DNA of 64,000 nucleotides from Eleginops maclovinus (GCF_036324505.1 NC_086351.1:1215001-1279000), one strand, 5' to 3'. Counted from the first letter of the stretch, positions 24,730-36,749 are shown. The notes: generated from the letters alone by a model not told the origin. Translations and numbers: made by a program.

Positions 24730-24731
<2 letters not shown>

Positions 24732-24776
<45 letters not shown>
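24732..24776. repeat. (GT)n microsatellite
   Basis: A GT tract of 45 bp running into a G run. Confidence 0.99.
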
Positions 24777-24778
<2 letters not shown>

Positions 24779-24899
24779 GGGAATTATGAGCGGGCACTAA
24801 AAGGAGGGGGGGTGGAGGGCTTATGAAGGGTCCCCTCTGCCCCACCTGTAGCCTGTCAGCTGTTGTAAGCCTGTTCAAACGTCAGCTGTTTCTGAGGAG

Positions 24900-25028
<129 letters not shown>

Positions 25029-25369
25029 TCAATGTCAGGGAGCTTGTGGAGGTTAGAGGAGGTTGGGGGTTTGGGGGGGGGGGGGCAGCTCTGTGTGGCC
25101 CTCATCGCCTCATTGCACATCAAACGCCTCATCGCCTTTGGGGATTTGTTTGTGGAGAACACAGCGCTCGAGCGTCACGGAGGTCTGGGTGTGCATCGTC
25201 TCTCTCTTGCTCCTGGAGCGTCACACTCCACACAGAAACTTAGGAATCTCAAGAATGAAGTCAGAATCTTTGCTTTTTATCCCATAAAATAAGTGGATTT
25301 TCAGAACAGGATGGGGGCTGCCAAACTCAACTCAAAGTCTGGCATGATAAGAGGTTATTTCATGTCATT

Positions 25370-25371
25370 GC

Positions 25372-25417
<46 letters not shown>
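25370..25417. repeat. (CAA)n microsatellite
   Basis: About 16 CAA units, the opposite strand of the TTG tract type at 4325. Confidence 0.98.
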
Positions 25418-25418
<1 letters not shown>

Positions 25419-26280
25419 GGACGGCTTCATACTTGGCAAAAAACAATTATGACTAAAAATGTCATTTAAATGTGTGGTTTTATTTAAATGTGTGGTTTTA
25501 TTTAAATGTGCTGCCGTTAAATAAATAATGAACAGTTTTAAAACAGCGTCCTGTGACCAGGCTGTGTAGTGCAATAAGATGTGTCCCTGAAATCTTCATC
25601 ATAGTACAAATAACTCAAACTTTTTGCCCTTTTTTAACTCAAAATGTGGGTTTAATTTCATGTAAATGAGGTCCTTTGCCCATAAATGCCAAAAAGTAAA
25701 ATTGAAACTTGAATGTTTATCCCAGATTTAGATGGGAAACAATCAAACCAGGTGAGAAATTGCACAGCTAGGGGAAACGACACAAGACATCTGAAATGAG
25801 TGTGTGTTGAATCTTGTTGTAACACAAAGCAGCTGTTGATCAAATCAGGAAATATCTGATCAAAGAAAACAAGACCGAGTACTCATTTCTAGTTTCGCTC
25901 TTTGGCGTTTCACTATGGAAACTTTAGTTGGTTACACAAAAATCCTCAATCATGAAACAGGAAAACAAAAGCTGGATTTATTGGCAGCAACTTCCTCAGC
26001 TTTGGCGCTGGAAACGGTTCAGCATTTGGTTTGCGGCGTCACATCTGTTGGTGCTCGGTGGACTGTGATCAGCTGGAGACTCTTTGATGCTGCTTGGTGT
26101 TTTCAGCTGTTTGTTTCGGACCCTTTGTTTTTCATTAGCAGCTCGTTTACACACTTCCTGTACTTCTCTGATAATCACTTTATGAAGCAATGTGTCTTAA
26201 GAAGTTCTCTTTTATACCAACAGTCTGAGAACCCAAATATTCAATGCGCTGATTAGTTAAACGGTAAACTGATTACCTTG

Positions 26281-26464
26281 TTCTCGAGTGAGGGAACAAT
26301 GGAGCGTGAGATGGGCCGGAGAATCAGAGCAGCGGAAGCGGTACTGCAGTCGCTTTACCGCACCGCTGTGACGAAAAGAGAGCTGAGCCAGAAGGCAAAA
26401 CTCTCTGTCTACCGGGCCATCTTCGTTCCTACCTTCACCTATGGTCATGAAGGATGGGTCAGGA
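26281..26464 (+). mobile_element. LINE reverse transcriptase C-terminal fragment
   Basis: The + strand frame reads RRIRAAEAVLQSLYRTAV, then KRELSQKAKLSVYRAIF and VPTFTYGHEGWV. This matches the C-terminal part of the reverse transcriptase ORF of fish non-LTR retrotransposons, where a K-x-x-L-S-x-K-x-K-x-x-Y-R and V-P-T-x-x-Y-G-x-E-x-W-V pattern is typical. The fragment is about 60 codons and has no catalytic motif; it is broken at both ends. I do not assign the clade. It is directly followed by a hAT-type end at 26465. Confidence 0.75.
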
Positions 26465-26572
26465 CCGAAATGTGTGGGCCTTATCGCATTATACTTTTTG
26501 AATTTTCTGAGGGCTGATTCAAAATGGACCACAGGCCGCATTTGGCCCCCGGGCCGTAGTTTGAACACCCCT
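26465..26572 (-). mobile_element. hAT-type terminal fragment (end with inverted CAGGGGTGT)
   Basis: Read on the minus strand this begins CAGGGGTGTTCAAACTACGG, the known form of a hAT-superfamily terminal inverted repeat that is common in vertebrates. It continues into a segment shared with 59757-59840 (ending with a aggcccacac motif). Only one end is present. It abuts the LINE fragment at 26281-26464, so one of the two was truncated by the other or by deletion. Confidence 0.7.
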
Positions 26573-26631
26573 GATTCCCAACTTTTCGGCTGGTGAGCCC
26601 TGAGAATGACATTTTGACAACCAGGAAGTTT

Positions 26632-26900
26632 GTTAAAGAGGCTCTATCAAACTTTTTTTTTTTGGGGGGGGGGGGGGGGGGGTTCCCTTTCCTGTAGAGG
26701 GGTATATAAGTTTGAGTGCATGTAAACGGTCTACTGGGGCTAAAATCCCTGTTTTCTGTCATTGGACTCCTTTTGTTTTACTTTCAGAGTAAAGTGGTAC
26801 AACACTCTACTGGCTAGCGCTCCAACACATTGTACATGATAGGCTAAGGGGCGGGACATCTCTGAGCAGTTGACCAATCACAACAGAGGCTGTATAAATA
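26632..26900 (+). repeat. TTAAAGAGG-type dispersed repeat with a G tract
   Basis: It starts ttaaagaggctctatcaaac and continues through ttccctttcctgtagagg, gtgcatgtaaacggtct, then ctaaggggcgggacatctct and accaatcacaacagaggc. A T9 run and a G run of about 18 are inserted near the start. Confidence 0.65.
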
Positions 26901-27479
26901 AGATCTGATTACCAAACTATATAGCATACTGTATAGTCGTGTTGCTTCAATTTGGCTGAACAAATCTAGAGATACAAGTCGGCCAATTTAAATTTAGGAA
27001 TGATCTGATTAAATCATGTGTCTACCAATCCAACCAGTTATATTGTAGTGAGTGTTTGTCCTGAAATACTGAACAAAAAGTCCCTCAAACACGTTCTTGT
27101 TTCGCATCCTGCACATGCTGTTTATACCCAGATACGTTTTTGGCCAAAGAATGCTTTTTCCATGAAGCTTCAAACTGAATTTTTCCTCTCAATCCCAACA
27201 AGTGTTTGAAAATGAACATGGATGAATGTTTTAACTTCCAGACGTCTGCTCTTATTTTTCTGTCTTTGTAAGCGAAACGTCTGCCGTCTCCCCGCTCACC
27301 GGGCCCCTCGTGCTGGCGTGGGAGTCACAGGTGTTGAGTGATTTATGGCTTTAATTTACTTGATAGATTAAAATACGATATAGCAACACGCATACGGCCG
27401 TTAATTAGGATAACACAGCGAGGTCCTGATTCCCTTTAGTCTCTGGGCAGGGATACAGAAAGAGGATTATAAAAGTGTA

Positions 27480-28300
27480 CCGTACTCAAGCAGACAAGTT
27501 TAAAGACTGTTATTTAAATGTGTTTTCAGCTGATTTCAACTCATTAAAAGGTGAGAACACATCGAATATTTGAAGTTAACAAGCTGAAAGGGTTGGTTCA
27601 TGGATTTAAAAGCACTGTAATGTGTGGAAATGGTTAAAGTAGCAGCAGAGTTTACCTGCTTTACAAAAACAAACGTAGCATCTTTTCACAAACAATGCTA
27701 GTTTTGTAGGGACACCCAACCAAACCTAATGTCAGTTATAGTCATTTTAATAAGTTGACCTCATTATGATATAGAGGTGGTGATATAAAAACATGTTTCA
27801 GCTGGTTTAAAATCATTCAAATGTGATGAAACATCGTTTATTTTGAATAAACAAAGCAGATACTGGGTTACATTAGCTTAAAAACAACAACAGACTTAGC
27901 TTTTTTACCCCAAAGATGCTAGTTTTGTAAGCAGGACCAACCAAACCTAAAGCTTTATAAACAGTGAGGTCTCATTGTGAAATAGAGTTAGTTATTGCAC
28001 AATGTGTTTTATCTACTTCATTAAAAGGGGATTAAACATTGTTTTTTTACCCTAACAATCAGAAACTGGGGATTAATGTGTGGAAAAGTTAGAATAGCAG
28101 CAAACAAAATGTCTTTCAACAGAACAGCAAACCTTTTTACACTTAATTGTTAGTTTTGAAGATACGCCCAACCCAAATAATGCACTTTACGCTCATTTTA
28201 GAGACCTTTTTCTTTAGGATGAGTGATTGAATTCACCTTCAAACAACCGTAAGCAGCTTTAACAGGATTTCTAGACACGTGCAACAAGGATTCTTTGAAG
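27480..28300. repeat. diverged tandem duplication, period about 225 bp, three copies, with a fourth at 30.6-30.9 kb
   Basis: The phrase gctagttttg followed by a ccaacc(a)aa block lies at about 27697, 27918 and 28149 and again at 30679. The third copy and the 30.6-kb copy share a long downstream tail (tttagagacct, ttcaccttcaaacaacc, gatttctagacacgt and similar). The sequence is non-coding and diverged. Confidence 0.65.
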
Positions 28301-28584
28301 AAAAAGCTTCATTAATGCACTGAAACTCTTCAGGTGTGGGCCTGGAAGAGACGAGGACTTGGAGACAGGGTTTTATTTGGGGGGGGGGGGGGGTTGTTTG
28401 GAGCCTTTGTGGTGGCAGCTGATGGAGGCAGTTGAGGGGAACAGGTTGCTGCGTCTGTTAGGGCTCGTCTTGCTGCTCTTGACCTTCGACCTTCAGCTGT
28501 GACGGCTCCTGTGGCTGGGAGATGCCACGCTCAGGAGGGGTTGCAATACGATTGAAACCCCATATCCAGTGTTGGGGGGGGGGG

Positions 28585-28640
28585 GGGGGGGGGGCGGGGT
28601 AACGCGCTACAGAGTAATCAGATTACACGAGTCTGTGACG
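28585..28640. repeat. TAACGCG-type dispersed fish repeat end
   Basis: GGGGTAACGCGCTACAGAGT followed by aatcagattac is the typical start of a common fish repeat built from taacg and attac motifs. A matching end (gtaatccaaaagtaatgtaa) lies at 29173-29200, right before the TIR element. A similar fragment is at 7585-7680 and a short one at about 47880-47905. Confidence 0.55.
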
Positions 28641-29200
28641 CAGTGATGTAACAGCACTCCTGTCTGGTTTTGCACACACAGGCTTTCATCTCATGGCACT
28701 ACTTATGATGTTGTTCATGACGTTTAGGGGCTCTGATATTTGTATTTGGTTTTGCTTTTGTTTGCTCTGTGTGATTTGGGGCGATAATACAATTGCAATT
28801 TGATTTGATTTAAGCACGAAATGATCTCGTTACTTGCATTTTTCGATTCCCTGCATGATGGGAGGACAGTAGCCTGAGGAGACGGAGCAGAAACGTCAGA
28901 CTTGCATAGCAGAGATAAACAGTTGCAGCAAACATCGTGGAGGGAATGTTGTCTGACTCCACGGTGGAAACGGCAGCTTTCCGAAACCTACTGAGCGAGA
29001 TACCTGGACTGGGTCCTGCCGCCATCAGACAGGAACACTGAGCTAAAAGGATTCAGAGGTCTTGTGTTCATGATTGTCCTTATTAGATTACGGGTTTGTG
29101 CAGAGCCGGGCATAAATGAGGTTTAACTTTATATTGTTATTTGTGTTTTGATTTATGGTGCATCTCAGATGAGTAATCCAAAAGTAATGTAATCTATTAC

Positions 29201-29653
29201 GGTACCACTTTACAGTAAGACTACCCTGATAAAGGGTTTAGTTTGTAATTCATTTATTAATCAGGTTGTGAACACTTTATAAATCATTAATCAGCTTTAA
29301 TAACACAAGACAATAAACAGGGCCACTGTGACCGGCTGCTTGCCAAATAGTGAGCCCACATGTCTCTGTACTGCTCAGCCTTATATTGGCTACTTGGCTT
29401 AAGAGATGCCAAGAAACATCAAGATGGATGGGGGGAGAATCACTTCAGTGAACAACAGATGCTGGCTGAGGAAGAAGAGGGAGGAAGCTAGGTAGCCAAT
29501 ATAAGGCTTAGTCATCTTGCCAAATAGTGAGCCGGGTTGAAGTATGGAAACTATGTTAGAACTGGTTTATCAATGATTAATAAAGTGTTTACAACCTAAT
29601 TATGAACCTTTTATGAAGCCTTTATAGGGGTAGTCTTATTGTAAAGTGATACC
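29201..29653. mobile_element. non-autonomous DNA transposon with about 90-bp imperfect terminal inverted repeats, carrying a nested insert
   Basis: The left end starts GGTACCACTTTACAGTAAG and the right end, on the other strand, starts GGTATCACTTTACAATAAG. The two stay alignable inward for about 90 bp through ACTACCC, AGGTTGT and AACACTTTAT blocks. There is no coding frame. The centre holds a separate segment between two 18-bp direct repeats (29339-29356 and 29516-29533). I do not assign a superfamily. Confidence 0.8.
29357..29515. mobile_element. nested insert or hairpin segment inside the TIR element
   Basis: The segment is flanked by 18-bp perfect direct repeats beginning CTTGCCAAATAG. It contains 16-bp perfect inverted arms at 29378-29393 and 29492-29507, and a smaller CTTGGC...GCCAAG stem just inside the left arm. 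It could be a small insertion with a long target duplication, or a local duplication. Confidence 0.5.
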
Positions 29654-30479
29654 ATAGGTATCCCAACACAGAACAAAAGCAGAATCTTCATCAAACATCT
29701 TCATCATACGTATAAACAAGTTCCAGAAGCTGTTACAGCGGCCCTAATATCAATTCATAACGACATAAAATCCTCTCTTTCATCAGATTAATTTGTGGAT
29801 GGACGCTTAAAAACAATACCTACGCTCCTTACATCCTTTCTGTCTTTCTCTGAAGGAATTATTTGAGTATTTATTTCATGACAACCTGTTGGTGGTCTTA
29901 AATGAAGAGTTAAAGCCTAAAGACGTCGGAGGAAAAGGTTTCTGTTAGATCCTGATAAGATAAGATAAACCTCCATCAAACCCCCCGTGGGAGAACTCAC
30001 CAGTCAAAGCAGCAACAGCAATCAGAGTGAGGGTGCGGATTTAAATGGAAGTCAATGGGTGAAAATGGGCTGTGAATTTGTCTGATCCTCTTCAGTCTCT
30101 TTGGGATCGTCTAACGGGAAATATTTACTGTATCGGTGTTCCTGTGTGTGTCGAAGGTGTCGATTAACGAGAAGCCCGGCCGGGTTCAAACCACACTTGT
30201 TGGTCTGGAGGCTCCGGTTGGATAATGTGTGCATGCATATTGTGAGCTTTATTATTCTCTTTGTCAAGACCGGGACAATAATGTGCTCGCAGTAAAGCCA
30301 CACCAGAGAAAAAGCTTTGTCATTTCTTTATTATTCTCCCCGTCTTTGAGGGGGAGGCAGATTTGCATAATCAGGGTATTCACTGTCAAACCCTTGAAAG
30401 CATATCGTGTTTACTCAAAAACCTATTAGTCGTTTAGTACAAATACAAAGTACCGAATAAGCTCGTCTTCAACAAAACC

Positions 30480-31025
30480 TCTGGAGTTTGTCTTTGTGGC
30501 GGCGCACCTTTGCACGCAGAGACAGATGTGTTGTGGATGGATGATGGGGAAGGCTTCTGTGTTTCCTTTCATCATTACAAACATTTGCAATCTGTGTGGA
30601 AATAGTTCAAGCTAAACGTCTTAGCGTTCAACAAACTACACTTCAGGGACATTGACCCAACATCTTTACGCTACAGTTGCTAGTTTTGTACGTTCGCCCG
30701 ACCTAACCCAATGCAGTTTATGGTCATTTTAAAGACCTTTACCCTAATATGAGTTCTTGATTTCACCTTAAAACAACCTTTAGCGGCTTTAATGAGATTT
30801 CCAGACACGTAAAACAAGTATTCTGAGAAGGAAAGGGAAGAGGAGGTCTTAGAGATGCATAGACAGGGTTGTATTTAAGGGGGTTTAGGGGGGCAGAACC
30901 TCTGGATGCTGTCATTGTGGTGGTGCACCTTTGCACACAGCAACAGATCTGTGTGTGTGCAGCTTCGTGGATGATGCAGGGCGCTGTTACTTAAAGGTTT
31001 CTGTGTTTCCTTTCAACATAAATAC
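30480..31025. repeat. segmental duplication of about 420 bp period
   Basis: gcacctttgcac-cag-acagat followed by ttctgtgtttcctttca occurs at about 30500-30575 and again at about 30925-31015. Confidence 0.5.
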
Positions 31026-31072
31026 ACTTGCCTCCGGGCACAGGAGCCGCTTCCTCTCAGCGCTTTGTTAAC

Positions 31073-31098
31073 GGAGAGAGAGAGAGAGAGAGAGAGAA
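31073..31098. repeat. (GA)n microsatellite
   Basis: About 13 GA units. Confidence 0.95.
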
Positions 31099-31680
31099 TA
31101 GATATCTTTCTGTGCCTCCCCCACCTCTCCTCGGTGCCCGATCCCCACCACCAGCACCACACAGTCTTGGCCGACGCTCGTCTCAGGAAGAGCGGAGGTA
31201 GGCTCACAGATCCCTGTTTCAGGCTTCAGGCCAACACCCTGTGTTCTACATCGGGGGGTGGGGGCAGCCGTGCACATGGACGACGAATGTGGATGGTGAG
31301 CGGGTGGAAAAACCTGGATAAGGTCCTGAAAGATAAAGCCTTTTGTCCACATAGTGTCTGGCAGGAAGGACCTGCAGAGCCGACGACATCTTGACAACGC
31401 ATCACGATGTCGCAACGGACGAGCATCGCCTCCTTTGCCTTTAACTTTTGCTCTCACACTTTTTCTGAACGAGCTTCACAGTCTGACCGCCGTAGAGCGA
31501 GGAGGAGGATTCCTGTGCAGCGATAAAAGTCATCAGTATTCAGTCTCGATCTAGACTAATTTGCTTTACAGTTTTTGTTATAGTAGCTTCAAACCCAAAG
31601 TCAAGGCCAAAAACAAAGCAAGCTTTTTCTCCAATTTTGACCGTGACGTCAATGGCAGTTTTCTAAAAGGTTGAAATGTT

Positions 31681-32562
31681 TTTAAAGAGTCCTCTCCTGC
31701 TGATGTTCAGGTGTATATCAGTATGTAGTGTCTCTACTTTAAAGAGTCCTCTCCTGCTGATGTTCAGGTGTATATCAGTATGTAGTGTCTCTACTTTAAA
31801 GAGTCCTCTCCTGCTGATGTTCAGGTGTATATCAGTATGTAGTGTCTCTACTTTAAAGAGTCCTCTCCTGCTGATGTTCAGGTGTATATCAGTATGTAGT
31901 GTCTCTACTTTAAAGAGTCCTCTCCTGCTGATGTTCAGGTGTATATCAGTATGTAGTGTCTCTACTTTAAAGAGTCCTCTCCTGCTGATGTTCAGGTGTA
32001 TATCAGTATGTAGTGTCTCTACTTTAAAGAGTCCTCTCCTGCTGATGTTCAGGTGTATATCAGTATGTAGTGTCTCTACTTTAAAGAGTCCTCTCCTGAT
32101 GATGTTCAGGTGTATATCAGTATGTAGAGTCTCTACTTTAAAGAGTTCTCTCCTGCTGATGTTCAGGTGTATATCAGTATGTAGAGTCTCTACTTTAAAG
32201 AGTCCTCTCCTGCTGATGTTCAGGTGTATATCAGTATGTAGTGTCTCTACTTTAAAGAGTCCTCTCCTGATGATGTTCAGGTGTATATCAGTATGTAGAG
32301 TCTCTACTTTAAAGAGTCCTCTCCTGCTGATGTTCAGGTGTATATCAGTATGTAGAGTCTCTACTTTAAAGAGTCTTCTCCTGCTGATGTTCAGGTGTAT
32401 ATCAGTATGTAGTGTCTCTACTTTAAAGAGTCCTCTCCTGCTGATGTTCAGGTGTATATCAGTATGTAGTGTCTCTACTTTAAAGAGTCCTCTCCTGCTG
32501 ATGTTCAGGTGTATATCAGTATGTAGTGTCTCTACTTTAAAGAGTCCTCTCCTGCTGATATT
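31681..32562. repeat. 57-bp minisatellite, 15 complete units plus a partial
   Basis: The unit starts tttaaagagtcctctcctgc and ends gtatgtagtgtctctac. Fifteen units occupy 31681-32535 with no insertion or deletion, followed by a partial unit diverging at gatattc. Because 57 is divisible by 3, all frames lacking a stop stay open, giving false ORFs of about 300 codons on both strands. Units 8-10 and 11-13 form a duplicated three-unit block. Confidence 0.97.
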
Positions 32563-32604
32563 CAATCTATTGGAGGCGTTTCAGGCGGTGAGTGTGTGGG
32601 AGAG

Positions 32605-32720
32605 AAACTCTGTCGAGGGATTTTAGCCTCTGCAGACCATTTACATGCACAGAAACCACTACAACACACAACAGGAGAGGGAAAACACCCTAAAAGCAGA
32701 ACAGGGCTCCTATTCTCCTA
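32605..32720 (-). repeat. TTAAAGAGG-type repeat fragment next to the 57-bp array
   Basis: GATTTTAGCCTCTGCAGACC and catttacatgcacagaaacc are followed by aacaggagagggaaaac. It begins about 45 bp after the end of the 57-bp array. Confidence 0.6.
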
Positions 32721-33229
32721 AAGACCCGGCTCTTAGACCATTTTCTGCCGCCTCTGTGTTTGTTGTAAATGTAATTGTGTCCTCAGCGCTCTGAAATCAG
32801 GACTGTTGTCTTTATTTTTCCATCCGCGGGCAGATTTCCTGCCCCTGATCAACAAACGGGAGTCCATATCTGTAGTGCCCTCCCCGCTCACATTTATCCA
32901 TATAAGCTACTGCCTCAAGACCTAATGGGCTCTAGGAATTCCTGCCCCATGTTTAACCCGTTGCTGTCCGGGCGCAGATATGCGTCGTGTTGTATGGAAA
33001 CTCAATGACACAACTGTTTAGCAGACTCTCGGCCTCTCGTTTCCCACACTCCCTCCCTGGGCCCCCTCGGAGATTTCAAGGTCAGGAAAGGGCCCGGGCC
33101 GGGACTCATTCCTTGGGAAGTGAATCCACTGTCGCTAACGGTCACAGACGGAGGCTCTGTCCTCTACAACAGTCCTCTCTGCACACATCCAGGCTGGGGG
33201 GGGGGGGCGGATTACATGCTGAGGTACAT

Positions 33230-33635
33230 TAACTGTACCAGAGTACTTGTTCTTTTCTTGAGTATATCAATGTTATACTACTGTGTACTTTTACTCCACT
33301 ACATTTATTTAACCCCTTTAGTTGCTAGGCAGATTAGGATGAATGATGGTAAATATAATCCCTTAAATCAGACTGTAGTTCACCTGCAGTAAATCCAGCA
33401 GCTACCCTGCAGTATACAAAGCCATTAGAACTAGCTGCACCTTTACCAGCTCTGAGAACACTTTAATGATCAATCATTATAAAACATATCAGAGATATTA
33501 TTCTGAAATGGACCAATCAGACAATGACTACTTTTACTGTCGCAACTTTAAGTACATTTAGAGGAGAGTACTTTCTACTTTCACTGGAGGAACATTTAGA
33601 ATACTTTCACTGTGACAGAGTATTCCTACACTCTG
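33230..33635. mobile_element. second copy of the MITE-like repeat seen at 4443
   Basis: From about 33275 the sequence repeats the 4560-4920 segment almost base for base (for example GATGGTAAATATAATCCCTT and CTGCAGTAAATCCAGCAGCT). Differences are few, so the copies are young or recently homogenised. Confidence 0.8.
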
Positions 33636-34487
33636 GTACTTCTACTTTACTCAAGAACAAGACCTGAGTACTTCTACTTTACTCAAGTACAAGATCTGAG
33701 TACTTCTACTTTACTCAAGTACAAGACCTGAGTACTTCTACTTTAGTCAAGTACAAGACCTGAGTACTTCTACTTTACTCAAGTACAAGACCTGAGTACT
33801 TCTACTTTACTCAAGTACAAGATCTGAGTACTTCTACTTTACTCAAGTACAAGACCTGAGTACTTCTACTTTACTCAAGTACAAGATCTGAGTACTTCTA
33901 CTTTACTCAAGTACAAGACCTGAGTACTTCTACTTTACTCAAGTACAAGACCTGAGTACTTCTACTTTACTCAAGTACAAGACCTGAGTACTTCTACTTT
34001 ACTCAAGTACAAGATCTGAGTACTTCTACTTTACTCAAGTACAAGACCTGAGTACTTCTACTTTACTCAAGTACAAGATCTGAGTACTTCTACTTTACTC
34101 AAGTACAAGATCTGAGTACTTCTACTTTACTCAAGTACAAGACCTGAGTACTTCTACTTTACTCAAGTACAAGATCTGAGTACTTCTACTTTTCTCAAGT
34201 ACAAGGTCTGAGTACTTCTACTTTACTCAAATACAAGATCTGAGTACTTCTACTTTACTCAAGTACAATATCTGAGTAGTTCTACTTTACTCAAGTACAA
34301 GACCTGAGTACTTCTACTTTACTCAAGTACAAGACCTGAGTACTTCTACTTTTAGTCAAGTACAAGATCTGAGTACTTCTACTTTACTCAAGAACAAGAT
34401 CTGAGTACTTCTACTTTTACTCAAGTACAAGATCTGAGTACTTCTACTTTACTCAAGTACAAGACCTGAGTACTTCTACTTTTCCCA
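33635..34487. repeat. 32-bp minisatellite, about 27 units
   Basis: The unit is ctcaagtacaagacctgag plus tacttctacttta. Units alternate irregularly between agacctgag and agatctgag. A few have caagaacaag, tttctcaag or ttttagtcaag. The array extends from the end of the adjacent MITE-like repeat, as at 4905, but is about three times longer and lacks the caggtacag type. Confidence 0.92.
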
Positions 34488-34614
34488 GAGATCAGATCAG
34501 TAAGGATTTGATTTCCATAGCTTCGGACGGAGGAGTCATTTTAAAATCCACTGTAGAGAGTTTGGTCCGAGGGGCACGAGACATTACCGGTTTGTTGAAC
34601 TCTCCGACAGCTGA

Positions 34615-34720
<106 letters not shown>

Positions 34721-34835
34721 ATTTCAGGGGAGGGGAGAGGAGAGGAGGGAGGGGCCTTGAAGGGTCCAGTGGAACAAAAGGTATGTTGGCAGCTGCCATC
34801 CCACTGCCAGCAGCTCATGATCCAAATGGAGGATG

Positions 34836-34942
<107 letters not shown>

Positions 34943-35993
34943 TACAGATTCAGTTTATTTATTGTAATATAGATTTTCTTGTTTTGTCGTTGGTTTTGTA
35001 CGATTGGATAACATTATGAAAAATATCCTAGATGTCTCGTTCAACTCCAAACCAATCAATTAACAATCATTTAAACTGAATAAAATCAGCAAATCCTCAC
35101 ATTTCAGAACCTGGAATCAGAGGCTGTTGCTGTTTACCCCTGATGAATGATTCATCGTCAATCCAAATGTCATTTTCACTTTGAATAATCATCGTCTAAG
35201 CTCCTAAACACAGTGAACATACATTCCCATAAGGTGTTGTCTGTACTTCCCTGTGATCAATGAAACGATACTCATAGTTTGGAGAGGCTGATAATGGATG
35301 ATCTTAATTATAAAGTATTGGAAAGAAACCAAAGACAAATGGCTGCGATTCAAAGCTAAAAGGGTTTCTTTCTTTCAAACCGTCTCTCAGATAACACGAG
35401 CACTTTGCCGTTGTCTCCTGAGGGGACTTATTAACAGCCCAGTTTGACCATTATGACATTTAATAGACTTCATGACGACCCGATTGATCGTGAAAAGCAT
35501 TGACAGATCAGTCAATGATGGAGGTAAGTGTACGTAATCTGTGGTAAATGGGCTGAATGGTGCTTTTTAAAGAGCCCAACAACAAGCACCTCGATTGCCT
35601 TCGCAGACACTGATGAATTGGTGGCAGTTGCTGAAGGCATATTAGGGCAAAGGGTGACCTGGGAGGGGTTTCAGGGGGGTAGGGTTAGTGAAGGGTGGGG
35701 GGGTGGGTGAGAAGGGTAATTTGGGGCGTCCAGAGTGAGGCGTTCCTCCAGCAGTTGTCACTTTTGCAGCAGGCGGTGACACATGTGCCGTCGGACCCTC
35801 GCTCTCGTCAGGACTGTAAACCCCCTCTGAGATCCTTCACTGGAATATCCCGAGCTTTTCTTCAGATTAACTCGCCTCGATCAAGACTTGTTCCTCTGCG
35901 CGTGTGTGTGTGTGTGTCAGAGCACTTCCATAGCGTCTTTTGGCATCTCTAATCTTTGACGGTAAGAGTGACATTGCAACTCTTAAGCGTGTT

Positions 35994-36000
<7 letters not shown>

Positions 36001-36037
<37 letters not shown>
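36001..36037. repeat. (GT)n microsatellite
   Basis: A GT tract of 37 bp. Confidence 0.98.
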
Positions 36038-36038
<1 letters not shown>

Positions 36039-36164
36039 CCACTAATGTAATTGCTTTTTGCCACTTGGCTTGAAACCTTGATTGCTTTCGAGAGAAAATG
36101 TCATTCTTGACGGCCGTATTTAAGTGTTTTAATATCTTATCCTTTGGTTTAAACGGACATGTTG

Positions 36165-36300
36165 GGCGACTAAGGCTCAGGGTGTCACTCCACCAATCAG
36201 AGGGCCATGGTTTGATCTCCCCAGCTCCTTTTACTCAACATGTCGGAGTGTCCTTGGGCGAGAAACTTAACCCCAAGTTGCTCCTGTAGGTATTGAAGTG
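36165..36300 (+). mobile_element. degraded tRNA-derived SINE
   Basis: The order is AAGGCTCAGGG (A-box-like), GGTTTGATCTCCCC (B-box-like), CCTTGGGCGAGAAACTTAAC and CCCAAGTTGCTCCTG. This is the same family as the copy at 1783, more diverged. Confidence 0.6.
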
Positions 36301-36749
36301 TCTGTCTCTTAGTGGCTTTTTTTTCCGAGGCCTAGATTGAAGCCGAAGCACAAGACAGGGCCTCCAAAAGTTCTGTTTCGGATCTCGAATCAGGGTTAGT
36401 GGGTTGCTCTGCTGGCGCCTCTCAGGACTTTTGCGAGGGAGATATGGGGGAGATAGTGCGAGGTGACTTGCTGTGTGGACTGTCTTCCATCATCAGCCGC
36501 CGAGCTGACACCTTCCCAAGCCCCAAAAAATCTACTGAGAGAAATCGTCTCCAGATTGGACGGGGAGGGGGGGGGGTCCGCTGGGGAGATTTATGGTGGA
36601 TGGCTTGTGTTGTCGTGCTGCTCACACCTGTTCCTTTTCTCTCTGGAATTGAAGGCTTACGCGGCCATTGCTGTGTCGAGTGAGCGCCCTTGACACCTGC
36701 TAACACCGTGTTGTGTTCTTTATAGGACTGCGACCAGGGATCGACTAAT

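Noticed and set aside
31663..32626. Open frames of about 300 codons on both strands over the 57-bp array
   Set aside because: The period is divisible by 3, so any stop-free frame stays open. Both strands are open at once and there is no start context or splice support.
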